Source of the DNA: G963704535 sp963704535
Lineage (GTDB): Bacteria; Chloroflexota; Chloroflexia; Chloroflexales; Roseiflexaceae
Reading direction: 5' to 3'
DNA length: 64,000 bases
NCBI GenBank assembly: GCA_963704535.1
Contig: OY969916.1
Coordinates: 3,410,001-3,474,000 of the forward strand
The notes beneath the pieces were generated by a model. The model worked only from the letters and a program-made list of their open reading frames with translations. It did no database searches and was not told the DNA's origin. Position numbers and translations under genes: made by a program. Position 1 is the stretch's first letter, and each line of letters begins with the position of its first letter. Below, piece by piece: positions 8,388-17,489 of the stretch.

Positions 8388-10844
8388 ATGAAAATCAGCG
8401 CCTACCCGCTGTCCGACCAGACGACTGCCTTGCAACCCGCGTCCGAGGAGCGGGCGTGGAGCCTGGAAAACCAAGCCGCCTGCGCTGGCCTGGCCGTCGA
8501 CACGGTCAACGGCAAAGGGTGGGAGTTGCTCTGCCCGTATGGCTTTGAAGCCTCCTGGAATGGCGGCCCCAACGCCGAGGACATTGAAATACGTCTGGAA
8601 ACGACCGATGCCGACCAGCCTGGCTTTGTGCGGAGCCAACTTGGCGGCGGCATTCTGACCTTCCATAGCGGCTATCAGCTCAAGACCGAAGATACGCATG
8701 TCCTGTGGGTGCGCGGCCCGATCAATACGCCCAAAGATGGCCTCCATCCGCTGGAACGTATCGTCGATACCGCGCTGTTGCCCTGCACGATCACCGTCAA
8801 CTGGACGTTTACGCGCCCGAATCAGACGGTGCGGTTTGAAGCCGGCGAGCCCTTCGCCGGCTTGCTGCCGTACCCCAAAAACGCTGTCGAGAACTTCGAA
8901 ACCGAAGTGATCAGCCCAGCAGCCGACGAGACGGACGATGAAGCGGCCTACGAGCACATGCTCCAGCAGATGGCCCAGGATGCGGCCGTCCAGAGTGTCT
9001 TCCGGCGCTTACAAGCCGACGACGAACCAACCGCAGCTCCCGCCGCCAGGATAGCTCCCACCGCCGAGCTGGCCGCCACCAACGGGCACTGGGCCGCCCA
9101 GCTTACCGATCCGCCGCCGGTGAGTTGCATCTGCCCGACCTACGGGCGGGTCGAATTGCTCGAAGAAGCGATTTGTTCGTTCTTGCGGCAGGATTACCCC
9201 GGCCCCAAAGAGCTGATCGTCCTGAACGATTACGCGGGGCAAACACTGGAATTCGAGCATCCCGATGTGCGGATCATCAACCTCCCGACCCGCTTTCGTT
9301 CGGTCGGCGAGAAATATAAGGCGGCGGTCGGCTTCTGCTCGCACGATCTGATCTTTGTCTGGCACGACGACGACATCTACCTGCCGCACCGGCTGTCCTT
9401 CTCGGTGGCGCATCTGATCGAGAAACGCGGGTTCTTTAAAGCCGACCGGGCCTGGTTCTGGAACGAAGGGCGGGTGACCGGCCCCGATCATAACACCTTT
9501 CACGGCGGCAGTTGCTTCTCGCGCGAGCTGTTTGCCGCAACGCAGGGGTACCCGCATATCAGCAATCGCTACGATGTCGGATTTGAAGAACTCTGCGAAG
9601 ACGAGCATACCGGCGTAACGGCGGGCTATCGGGTGCAGCCGGAAGACATCTACTATATCTACCGTTGGAACGGGACCGGCTCGTATCATTTGAGCCTGTG
9701 CGCGCAGGACGGCCACGGGCATGATCAGGTTGCGGCGTATGTTCAGCAACACGCCGCGCAGGGGCAGATCAAGCAGGGTTGTATCACGCTCGACCCGCAC
9801 TGGAAAACCGACTACACCGCGCTCATCCAAAGCCATCTGAATAATGGACACGCGCAGCCCTCCGCTGATGAGATCCCGTTTCCCCCGCCCTTCTTCGCGA
9901 TCCCGGCCCCCGAACCCATGCCGGAGGAAGCGGCGGCGGCGTTGTTCCGGGGTACCCACCCGGTTCGCATCAGCGTCATCCTGCCGGCCCTGAATGAGTC
10001 GGTGCTCTTACAGCGAACCGTCGAACAATTCGAGGCCACGCTGCCGCCCAATAGCGAGATCATCGTGGTCGACAACGGCTCGAACGATGGCAGCGCCGAT
10101 TTTCTGGGCGGCCCTGGCCGCCCAGGGGTCACGCTCATCCAATCGCCCAAACCGTTAGGTGTGGCCGGGGCGCGCAACCGCGGGCTGGCCGAGGCGCGCG
10201 GCGAGGTGGTCGTCTTCGCCGACGCTCACATCGACGTCCCCGAGCGCTGGTGGCAGCCGATTGTCGCGACGCTCAACCGGCCCAATGTGGGCGTGGTCGG
10301 CCCCGGCATCGGCGTCATGGGCCGGCCCGAGCACCCGGCGTCATGCGGCCAGCGCATCGCCGAGCGTAATCTGCGCGTGGAATGGCTGCCTCTGGAGCGG
10401 CGTGAGCCACATCCAGTGCCGACATTGGGCGGAGGCTTTATGGCGATGCGCCACGAGACGCTGCACGAGGCCGGCGCCTTTGATCAGGGCATGCCGCAGT
10501 GGGGTTCGGAAGATCTGGAGCTATGTGTGCGCTACTGGCTGCTGGGCTATGAGGTCTGGGTGGTGCCGGAAGTGACCATCCTGCACTATTTCCGCGCCGT
10601 CAACCCGCTCAAAGTCAAGCAGGGCATTGTCACACACAACCTGCTGCGGGTTGCACTGCTGCATTTCACGCAAGCGCGCATCGCGCGGGTGGTGGCCGAG
10701 CTGCAAAAGGCCGCCGATTTCAGCCAGGCGCTGGCGCACACCGTCGAGAGCGACGTCTGGCAGCGGCGTGCCGCCCTGGCCGGCCGCCGCATGCGCAATG
10801 ACGACTGGTTGTTCGAGAAATTCGCAGATTGTTGTCAGGTATAA
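8388..10844 (+). CDS. DUF6065 - GT2 - GT2/GT27-like tandem glycosyltransferase
   Basis: 818 residues. Residues 1-185 are a DUF6065 domain (GWELLCPYGFEASWNGGP, GGGILTFHSGYQ, LWVRGPINTPKDGLHPLE, VRFEAGEPF). Residues ~244-480 are a GT-A fold family-2 domain (SCICPTYGRVELLEEAI, HDLIFVWHDDDIYLPHRLS with the DXD-type acidic cluster, then EDIYYIYRWNGTGSYH). Residues ~524-790 are a second GT-A domain (RISVILPALNES, EIIVVDNGSNDGSADF, VVVFADAHIDVPERWW, TLGGGFMAMRHETLHEAGAF, QWGSEDLELCVRYWLLGYEV); the last part resembles the Gal/GalNAc motif of polypeptide GalNAc-transferases. Soluble, no membrane segment. RBS AGAGGT at 8371. Probably transfers two sugars sequentially, possibly to a protein; the substrate is inferred. 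It is paralogous to 23692-26145. Confidence 0.88.
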   Translation: MKISAYPLSDQTTALQPASEERAWSLENQAACAGLAVDTVNGKGWELLCPYGFEASWNGGPNAEDIEIRLETTDADQPGFVRSQLGGGILTFHSGYQLKTEDTHVLWVRGPINTPKDGLHPLERIVDTALLPCTITVNWTFTRPNQTVRFEAGEPFAGLLPYPKNAVENFETEVISPAADETDDEAAYEHMLQQMAQDAAVQSVFRRLQADDEPTAAPAARIAPTAELAATNGHWAAQLTDPPPVSCICPTYGRVELLEEAICSFLRQDYPGPKELIVLNDYAGQTLEFEHPDVRIINLPTRFRSVGEKYKAAVGFCSHDLIFVWHDDDIYLPHRLSFSVAHLIEKRGFFKADRAWFWNEGRVTGPDHNTFHGGSCFSRELFAATQGYPHISNRYDVGFEELCEDEHTGVTAGYRVQPEDIYYIYRWNGTGSYHLSLCAQDGHGHDQVAAYVQQHAAQGQIKQGCITLDPHWKTDYTALIQSHLNNGHAQPSADEIPFPPPFFAIPAPEPMPEEAAAALFRGTHPVRISVILPALNESVLLQRTVEQFEATLPPNSEIIVVDNGSNDGSADFLGGPGRPGVTLIQSPKPLGVAGARNRGLAEARGEVVVFADAHIDVPERWWQPIVATLNRPNVGVVGPGIGVMGRPEHPASCGQRIAERNLRVEWLPLERREPHPVPTLGGGFMAMRHETLHEAGAFDQGMPQWGSEDLELCVRYWLLGYEVWVVPEVTILHYFRAVNPLKVKQGIVTHNLLRVALLHFTQARIARVVAELQKAADFSQALAHTVESDVWQRRAALAGRRMRNDDWLFEKFADCCQV

Positions 10845-10869
10845 ATGACATGTGTGAGGGAGTGAAACG

Positions 10870-12582
10870 ATGAAGCTGGCCTATCTCATCGTCGCTCACC
10901 ATCAGCCCAATCATCTGGCCCGGCTGATTCAAGCTTTGAACGACGAGAACAGCTACTTTTTCATCCACATCGATGGTAAAGTCCCGCTCGCGCCCTTCAC
11001 AGCCGTGGTTCCGCAGCATGCCAATATCGTCTTTCTGCCGAACCGGGTGGAAGTCCAGTGGGGCAAGCTGAACGTGGTGCATGCCCTGCTGAATCTCATT
11101 CAAACCGCGGTCGCTTCCGATCATGCGTTCAAATATTACACGGTGCTCAGCGGCAGCGATTATCCCATCAAGCACAAGCAGGAAATTTATACTCGGTTGC
11201 AAGCGTCCGACTGCCAGTTTCTCCGCATCGATCGCAAACTAACTAATGAGGCGAACAATTCACACCGTCATTTCATCAAGGATCTCCCGCAGGGAAAATA
11301 TTTCGGCAATCTGACGCCCCATCATGGCAGCATGTATTGGTCTTTGAGCGCAGACTGTATCCGCTTCATCCTCGACTTTGTACACAACAACCCCGCCTAT
11401 GTCGAGATTTATCACCATATTTTTGCGCCCGATGAAGTGTTCTTTCACACCCTTGTGAAACACTCACCCTTTGCCGGCGCGATCACGCACGATTTTTCTG
11501 ATGGCAGCTACCCCGACCACACGCATCACGGGAATCACTTCATCAATTGGATAGAGCGCCATAACCGAATGTATCTGACCCTCGACGAAGGTGATATTGA
11601 CGATCTGCTGGCTTCTACAGCGCTGTTTGCCCGCAAGTTTGATGAGCAAAAATCGAGCAAGCTGCTGGACTTACTAGATACACACATTCACTTTGCCCAC
11701 ACTACAAGGATGAGGCATGAAATGGGATCAGCTATAAAGGAAGCGAAGGCTTGCACCATGGAACGTCAACCCGCCGTCAGTTGCATCTGCCTGACCTATG
11801 CGCGCCCGGCGCTACTGGAAGAGGCGATCTACTCCTTTCTCCAGCAGGAGTACGCCGGGCCGAAAGAGCTGATCGTCTTGAACGATTACGTCGAGCAAAT
11901 CTTGACGTTCGAGCATCCCGAGGTACGCCTGATCAATCTTCCTAAGCGCCTGCGCACGGTCGGCGAAAAGATGAATCTGGCCGTGGCCCTTGCTTCGCAC
12001 GATCTACTGTTTGTGTGGGACGACGACGACATCTACCTGCCGCACCGGCTCGCGTTTTCGGCTGCCAAGTTCGAGACCACGCAGGGCTTCTTCAAACCCA
12101 ACCGAGGATGGGTTTTGGATCGGGGCAGCTTGAGTGGCCCGGCGAAAAATCTCTTTCACGCGGGAAGCTGCTGGTCGCGCAGGCTGTTCGACGCGGTGCG
12201 CGGCTATCCGGGCGAGGGAACCGGCTATGACTTGGTCTTTGAACGGCGGCTCAGGCAGCAATTTCCCGACGCACTCAAACCCTATGCGATCAGGCCGGAA
12301 GAGATCTATTACATCTATCGTTGGGGCGGCACAGACTCCTACCATATGAGCGGCTTTGGCTCGTACAAAGCGGGCGAAAACGTGGGCCATGACCAGGTCG
12401 AGGAGTTTGTCCAACAACGGGCCAGCCGGGGTGAGATCCACCAAGGACACATCCCGTTACAGCCACGCTGGAACACCGACTATCGGCAGTTGGTTTCCAG
12501 CCATATCGCAGCCCTGGCCGAACAGCAAGCGCAGGAACGAAAGGAGGTGGTGCCATCTTATCCGTCAGGGACTCAAAAATAA
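10870..12582 (+). CDS. GT14 (core-2/I-branching-like) - GT2 fusion glycosyltransferase
   Basis: 570 residues, 25 bases after the previous stop, with AGGGAGTGAAACG before the ATG. Residues 1-285 match the core-2/I-branching (GT14) beta-1,6-N-acetylglucosaminyltransferase family (MKLAYLIVAHHQPNHLARLI, FFIHIDGK, YYTVLSGSDYPIK, HGSMYWSLS, FAPDEVFFHTLV). From residue 297 it is a GT2 domain nearly identical in style to its neighbours (PAVSCICLTYARPALLEEAI, HDLLFVWDDDDIYLPHRLA, EEIYYIYRWGGTDSYH). The GT2 half begins at an internal ATG (11758) after CTTGCACC, the same sequence that precedes the ATG at 16069. This suggests gene fusion by loss of a stop, and the GT2 half might also be translated separately. 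No membrane segments. Acts in the same glycan pathway by context. Confidence 0.87.
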   Translation: MKLAYLIVAHHQPNHLARLIQALNDENSYFFIHIDGKVPLAPFTAVVPQHANIVFLPNRVEVQWGKLNVVHALLNLIQTAVASDHAFKYYTVLSGSDYPIKHKQEIYTRLQASDCQFLRIDRKLTNEANNSHRHFIKDLPQGKYFGNLTPHHGSMYWSLSADCIRFILDFVHNNPAYVEIYHHIFAPDEVFFHTLVKHSPFAGAITHDFSDGSYPDHTHHGNHFINWIERHNRMYLTLDEGDIDDLLASTALFARKFDEQKSSKLLDLLDTHIHFAHTTRMRHEMGSAIKEAKACTMERQPAVSCICLTYARPALLEEAIYSFLQQEYAGPKELIVLNDYVEQILTFEHPEVRLINLPKRLRTVGEKMNLAVALASHDLLFVWDDDDIYLPHRLAFSAAKFETTQGFFKPNRGWVLDRGSLSGPAKNLFHAGSCWSRRLFDAVRGYPGEGTGYDLVFERRLRQQFPDALKPYAIRPEEIYYIYRWGGTDSYHMSGFGSYKAGENVGHDQVEEFVQQRASRGEIHQGHIPLQPRWNTDYRQLVSSHIAALAEQQAQERKEVVPSYPSGTQK

Positions 12583-12597
12583 AGAGCATCCTACATT

Positions 12598-12724
12598 CGT
12601 GAAACGTAAAACGTGAAACGTGAAAGACCCTCACGCATCACGTTTCACGCATCACGCTCGTTCGTGAAACGTAAAACGTGAAACGTGAAATCCTCACGCA
12701 TCACGTTTCACGCATCACGTTTCG
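12598..12724. repeat. Word-like hairpin repeat, cgtgaaacg type, doubled
   Basis: Two consecutive blocks of cgtgaaacgtaaaacgtgaaac followed by tcacgcatcacgtttcacgc, each able to fold on itself. The sequence before it (aaggaggtggtgccatctta, from 12540) is repeated before the copy at 27058, so the repeat travelled with the duplicated GT2-PqqD segment. It lies upstream of the PqqD-domain gene and could attenuate its transcription. Confidence 0.8.
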
Positions 12725-12806
12725 GGTATGCCTTGGGATGTTTGAAACCCACGAGTCTCTGAGTATCGCGCGTTCACATCAATTCATCAAATCAGGAGGT
12801 AAATAC

Positions 12807-13671
12807 GTGGCAAATCCACAACGAAGCACCAACGTTATTACCGAAGCGGTGGGCGATGGGCTGGGCGTGTACGACCGCACGCGGAAACAGTCCTATGTGC
12901 TCAACGCCACCTCGGCACTGGTGTTTCAACACTGCGACGGGCAGACCACGCCCGAGCAGTTGACCGAACTCCTGCGCCAGAGGTTCAATCTGTCGCGCGG
13001 CCAGGCCGAGCAGTTGCTGTCGCTGTCGCTGGAGAAGCTGCACACGGCCGAGCTGCTCCAGAGGAGCGTCCAGCGCCCAGCCAACCCTGGGCGGCGGCAG
13101 TTGCTCAAGGGGTTGCTGGCCACCGGGCTTTCGCTGGCGCTCATGCCGGTGGTGGCGCCGGTGACGGTGTCGGTAGCCGCGGCGGCCACCTCAGTGCCAG
13201 GACCATCGGTGTCGGGCGTCAAACTCTACGCCCCCAAGACGTACTCGGCCTGTCCAACGGTCGTAACATCCGATCTCGATCTCCACGACGGGGGCGACAA
13301 GTAGTCATCGTCTCAAGGGGCAAATCATCGTCGAATACGTTGTCGGCAACTCGCGCGTTCGGATTCAGAAATACCCGGTCGATGTGACCGGCAATCTCAG
13401 CCAGGTTGTCACGTACCCGCCGGTCTACCAGTGGCAGAGCAACGAGATCCACGTCAATATCCAGATCGAGGTGTACAAGAATGGCACCTTGCGCGGGACA
13501 TTAGGCCCTGGGCAGGACTACGACATCTTCTGCAATAATCCGCCGACGACCACGGCGCCGCCGTTCACGACCACGCCGCCGCCGACCACAACCCGGCCGC
13601 CGACCACCACGCCGCCGCCGCCGACCACCACGACCCAGACGTTCTCGACTACGCCGGACCCACCGGCATAA
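12807..13671 (+). CDS. PqqD-like domain / Tat-signal / Thr-Pro tail protein, copy 1 (frameshifted)
   Basis: Start GTG at 12807 after a strong AGGAGGT. Residues ~5-85 are a PqqD-like winged-helix domain (TEAVGDGLGVYDRTRKQSYV, LNATSALVFQHCDGQTTPEQ, LSLEKLHTAELLQ). Then GRRQLLKGLLATGLSLALMP and a hydrophobic run to AAAAT form a twin-arginine-type export signal placed internally. The first frame stops at 13304. The C-terminal part continues in the next frame (IIVEYVVGNSRVRIQKYPVD, then GNLSQVVTYPPVYQ, ending in a tail of PTTT and PPP to 13671). The intact paralogue at 27203-28024 has the same order, so a single-base shift near 13302 is the likely cause. PqqD domains bind peptide substrates in RiPP pathways; here the domain is fused to the exported protein itself, which is unusual. 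Confidence 0.75.
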
Positions 13672-13725
13672 TATCGTCAATAACCACAACAGCGCTGTTG
13701 CCTGGCTAACGACCACTGCGTGGAT

Positions 13726-13770
13726 GGCAGGGATTCGGGGAGGGCCGGCGGCCCTCCCCGAATCCCTGCC
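13726..13770 (+). terminator. Perfect 45-base palindrome after the PqqD-Tat gene
   Basis: Arms of 21 bases (ggcagggattcggggagggcc and its exact complement) around a 3-base loop, 55 bases after the Thr/Pro tail ends. The stem is extremely G/C-rich and has no T tract. It could be a terminator or an mRNA-stabilising hairpin. Confidence 0.6.
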
Positions 13771-13800
13771 AATTCAAGAGACGCATGACAAGCGCGTAAG

Positions 13801-13855
13801 GGTGAGATCCGCCGGGGACGCATCCCATTACAGCCACACTGGAACACCGACTAAG
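13801..13855 (+). pseudogene. Scar of a GT2 C-terminus
   Basis: ggtgagatccgccggggacg and onward encodes GEIRRGRIPLQPHWNTD and a stop. This matches the C-terminal segment of the GT2 domains at about 12430-12480 and 23469-23520 (GEIRRGHIRLQPRWNTDY). Only ~18 codons remain, so another GT2 copy once stood here and was deleted. Confidence 0.75.
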
Positions 13856-13898
13856 CGGCCCATCTCGATAATCACACAGCCATCGCAAAGATGAGCCT

Positions 13899-14469
13899 AT
13901 GCCTGAAGCATTGATTATGGGAGGCTATGTGGACGCAACGCTGTCTTCTGCGCCTGCTCAACATGAGCAACATCCGCCCTTCGACGAACCCGCGCGGACT
14001 CTGACCGTCGCCTGTGATGGCGGGCTGTGCAATCGGCTAGGTATTCTTATTTTCGGTCTGGCTTTAGCAGAGGCGACAGGCAGACAATCTCCGCCGTGGC
14101 GATTTTCATTCGTACTCCCCAGAGGCATTCGACAACACAGGCAACGCGATGGCCCAGATCGACGCCTATCTGCGTAAGGCGCCAGACGCAGGTATCCTGC
14201 TCTGCACTGACGATGGCGCGGAATATCCGGCAACAACGATACTGACGCCTAAAGAGAACGTCGGCGAGAAGTTTCGCCGGCGCTACGGTGATCGGGTGGT
14301 GATGACGACGCCGCGCAGCCTGGCCCGCGACTGTCCAGAAGCAATTCAAGATGCGCTGGTGGATATGCTGCTATTACGGAGTACTGATTATGTCGTCGGC
14401 ACCTCAGGTAGCTCATTCTCGGCGATGGCCCACCTTGGTCGGCCTGTGCCGCACATCAACGTGGCTAAA
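13899..14469 (+). pseudogene. Fucosyltransferase-like gene, internally deleted
   Basis: The first ~60 residues (TLTVACDGGLCNRLGILIFG, LALAEATGRQ) look like the nucleotide-sugar-binding start of NodZ/O-fucosyltransferase-like enzymes. After a frame change near 14100 a second stretch reads DAGILLCTDDGAEY, then EAIQDALVDMLLLRSTDYVV and GTSGSSFSAMAHLGRP, the typical C-terminal donor-binding end of the same family. The middle is missing (the pieces total ~190 residues against ~300 or more expected) and the 3' end runs into a dispersed repeat at 14470. Non-functional in all likelihood. Confidence 0.6.
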
Positions 14470-14568
14470 AGGCTGTCTGAAAAGGGGGAGTTTGAGGGGG
14501 TTGCCCCCTCAAGAACCCCTTTCCACCACGAAACTTCGGCGACAAACCAACCTTTTCAGACAGTCTCT
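14470..14568. repeat. Dispersed ~100-bp palindromic repeat, copy C
   Basis: ggctgtctgaaaaggggga at the left and ccttttcagacagtctct at the right, with the tttgagggggttgccccctc core. It sits between the fucosyltransferase remnant and the methyltransferase gene. It is open in the frame that joins them, so an unbroken reading frame from 14149 to 15990 passes through it. Confidence 0.85.
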
Positions 14569-14580
14569 AAGAGGCAAAAG

Positions 14581-15990
14581 ATGAGGATTTTGGATCAGAC
14601 GGATCAACGAAAGATTTCTAAGCATGATGCGGCTGTAGCGACGACCTGGGATACAGTCGATAATGCCTTGGTGGATGCTGCCGGGGTAGACTTATCCTGG
14701 ATTCAACCTCCACCCCGCGACGATTGGTGGACATTGGCGCCAGATGCACTGCGTTTGCTTGTCAGTCTGGTGGCGCATGTGGGACCACGACACATTTTGG
14801 AATTTGGCTCCGGCCTCTCCACGCGCGTGGTGGCCTGGGCATGTGCCGAGTATCAGCCTTCCTGCCGCGTAACATCTATCGATCACGATCCAGAATATAG
14901 TCAGATTGCGCAAAAACAATTTGCAGCTTATAGGTTGAACTGCCATATCAGGTTTCAGGTTGCTCCCCTGGTAGCTCGGACATATTGGGGTAAGCTGTTA
15001 CCAACCTACCATCTCCGGCGGAGGCAATTTGCCTCCCAGCGTCCAGTCGATCTGGTTCTCATCGATGGCCCAGTCTGGCCACTTGGGGGACGTGAAGGCA
15101 CGCTGTATCAAATCCTGGAGTTCACTCGGCCCGGCACTATTGTGTTACTAGACGATGCCGGCCGAAAGGAAGAGGCTGGGGTGTTGGCGAATTGGCAGGC
15201 TGTCCTTGGCGATGCTATCGAAGTACGTCTGCTACCCAATTTTGTAAAGGGTCTGGCGGCGATCATTGTCCGGGAGCCGCATATCCTGGTGAAACCAGGT
15301 CTAACTGCCGCATCAACATCGGTAGATCGATTGACCGGCACCAAGATACAGAGCATCAGGGGGTTAGAGAAACTCGGTTCAGCGTATGGTGGCTGGATTG
15401 TACCGGCGCTTGACATTTCAGAAGGGGCTGTTTGTTATCTCGCCGGTGTAGGCGAAGACATTACATTTGACCTGGCCTTAATCGCGCGCTTTAACTGCGA
15501 TGTCTTTGCATTCGATCCAACACCGCGGGCAAAGCTCCATGTTCACCAACAGGCAGCCCACCTTAGCCAATTCCATTTCTGCGATGTTGGATTGTGGGAT
15601 GCTGAAGGTATGTTGAAATTCTATGCGCCGGCCAACCCTGAACATGTGTCGCATTCGATCGTGAATTTACAGAATTCGGACAGGTATTTTGAAGCGCCGT
15701 GCAAACGATTATCTGCCATTATGCGCGAGATGGGTCACTCCCGAATTCAGTTGCTTAAATTGGACATTGAGGGAGCAGAATACCGAGTCATTGACTCGCT
15801 GGTTGAAGATCGGCTAGACATCGACATGATCTGTGTTGAGTTTCACGCCATTCATGACGACGCAGACGACGAGTTTCCTGGTCAAATCAAGCAATCCGTT
15901 GCACGTCTCTGTGAAATAGGCTACGTCCTCGTTGCAGTCGAGCCCAACTTGAATTACACCTTTGTAAAAGAAACTTTCCTTAGTCAGTAG
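14581..15990 (+). CDS. Bidomain SAM-dependent methyltransferase (class I + FkbM)
   Basis: 469 residues from the ATG at 14581, preceded by AAGAGGCAAAAG; the open frame extends upstream only through repeat DNA. Residues ~1-235 are a class I methyltransferase with glycine motif HILEFGSGLSTRVVAWA (res ~71), a VTSIDHDPEYSQIA acidic strand, and a VLIDGP strand. Residues ~240-469 are an FkbM-type methyltransferase (AFDPTPR, QFHFCDVGLWD, then LLKLDIEGAEYRVIDSL at res ~391, and ICVEFHAI). FkbM enzymes O-methylate sugars or polyketides, so methyl decoration of the glycan made by the neighbouring transferases is likely. Cytosolic; base composition is more AT-rich than the GT genes, which suggests separate acquisition. 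Confidence 0.82.
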   Translation: MRILDQTDQRKISKHDAAVATTWDTVDNALVDAAGVDLSWIQPPPRDDWWTLAPDALRLLVSLVAHVGPRHILEFGSGLSTRVVAWACAEYQPSCRVTSIDHDPEYSQIAQKQFAAYRLNCHIRFQVAPLVARTYWGKLLPTYHLRRRQFASQRPVDLVLIDGPVWPLGGREGTLYQILEFTRPGTIVLLDDAGRKEEAGVLANWQAVLGDAIEVRLLPNFVKGLAAIIVREPHILVKPGLTAASTSVDRLTGTKIQSIRGLEKLGSAYGGWIVPALDISEGAVCYLAGVGEDITFDLALIARFNCDVFAFDPTPRAKLHVHQQAAHLSQFHFCDVGLWDAEGMLKFYAPANPEHVSHSIVNLQNSDRYFEAPCKRLSAIMREMGHSRIQLLKLDIEGAEYRVIDSLVEDRLDIDMICVEFHAIHDDADDEFPGQIKQSVARLCEIGYVLVAVEPNLNYTFVKETFLSQ

Positions 15991-16068
15991 AAGGTTCATT
16001 CTTGAATGAGGGGCGGTTGTGATTTTGTTCTCAATATTTCTGCAAAGCTCTCAACAAAGACTTGCACC

Positions 16069-17392
16069 ATGAAACTTCTGGTAAACATCGGCACAGATTA
16101 CCATCTCAATCACTTACCCCATTTTTCTGGAACACTATACAAAGCTTGGGGTGGAGCGATTTTTATGTGGCCTGCACGGTAGCCATCTGGAGGAAGCCCG
16201 GCAGGTTCTCGCCGGCTATCCTGTCGAGATTATGGCCTGTTTTGGGGCTGTCGATTTTGTTGAGGTTTCTAGGCCGCATTGGAAAGATCACTTGAATGAC
16301 TTTCGCCGCCAGCATGTTCAGCCGGATGAATGGTGCCTCTACGCCGATGCCGATGAACTGCACGAATATCCGCCAGGCTTCTTTACCAATCTCGATCCGA
16401 AGATCAATGTAGTCCAGGGTGAATGGGTTGAACGGCTGGCCACCAAAGATGGCCGCATTCGACCTTGCCGGCCGACCGGCAACATTGGCCACCAATACCC
16501 TTATGGTACGCGTGAGATCTTCTGTGGCGGGAGGAACAAAATTATGGCGACGCGCGGTGATCTGGAGGTTGCGCTTGGCTATCATCACATCATTGGCGGT
16601 GCCGACACGCCGGTCTATCATGATCAATCGCTGAATGTTCATCACTTTCGCTGGGATGATCGCGCGCAGGCTAAGTACCAGGATCGGCCGTGGACTCGCG
16701 ATTACAATCTGTCCAGCGGGCGCGTGCCTGTGGGAGCTGTCTTTTATGTCGATCCTCCTTTTCCAGCGCAAGGTTCCCCATCCTGTTATCCCCGCTCAAT
16801 GCCCAAAATTTCGGTGGTTCTACCGGCGCTGCCCACCGCGCCGCCGGTCGGTGAAGTCATCGCCAGCATTCAGACACAAACCTTTGCAGATTGGGAATTG
16901 ATCATTGTCGCCAACGGGATGGCTGCATCCAGCCAGGCGGCGATTGAACGCTATGCGCAGCAGGACGACCGGATACGGATGGAAGTTCGAGACAATCTAA
17001 ATCTGGCACAAGCCCGTCAAGCTGGTTTTGAACTGGCTCAGGGCAAATACGTTTATTGTCTTGACGCCAGTTATCTCAGCCTGCCCGACACGCTGCAACG
17101 GATCCATGAAGCATTGGAAACCCCGCCCGCTGCGGTCGTCGCTTACGGGGCTGTGGTTGGCATGAACAGAAGCACGGATCAGATGGATATTTTAGCGCAA
17201 CTGGTTGAAGACCACTTTCTCAGGCATGGTGCCGTTGCCGTCCGGCGCGCGGCTCTTGCTGAAGTTCTTGCTTTGACAGATTCGGATTTGGATGACCAGG
17301 CACTATGGTGGCTGCTGGCAGCGAATGGTCCTGTTACGTTTGTGGCGGGTAATCCGCTCAGCACACCGAACACTGCGCCTCCCATACGCTAG
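16069..17392 (+). CDS. Double-GT2 glycosyltransferase, frameshifted at 16132-16136
   Basis: The ATG at 16069 follows CTTGCACC. The first frame reads MKLLVNIGTDYHLNHLPHF; one surplus T in the run at 16132-16136 shifts the match to the frame reading LEHYTKLGVERFLCGLHG, which stays open to 17392. Residues ~20-215 are a GT2_4-like domain (WCLYADADELHEYP with the metal-binding acidic triad, NKIMATRGDLEVALGYHHI, LNVHHFRW). Residues ~240-430 are a second, shorter GT2 domain (KISVVLPALPTAPPVGEVIA, DWELIIVANG, LAQGKYVYCLDASYLS) whose acceptor half is truncated. Restoring the frame gives ~440 residues. It probably adds a sugar in the same pathway. The short homopolymer change makes sequencing error as likely as mutation. 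Confidence 0.75.
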
Positions 17393-17437
17393 GTTTCAGC
17401 AACAAACGGTGCGCACGCCACAGTCGAGCCTGCACCG

Positions 17438-17489
17438 ATGAAGCTGGCCTATCTTATCAGAAGGTTAGCATTTTACAGGAGTTCAGCCG
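17438..17489 (+). pseudogene. Scar of a GT14 gene start
   Basis: gatgaagctggcctatctta encodes MKLAYLI, the exact first seven residues of the GT14 gene at 10870, and is then followed by unrelated sequence. A deletion has removed everything else, leaving only the start region in front of the next GT2 gene. Confidence 0.55.

Noticed and set aside
12605..12735. Upstream ATGs for the PqqD-Tat gene inside the hairpin repeat
   Set aside because: The GTG at 12807 has a perfect AGGAGGT and matches the start of the paralogue; the extra residues would be repeat-encoded.
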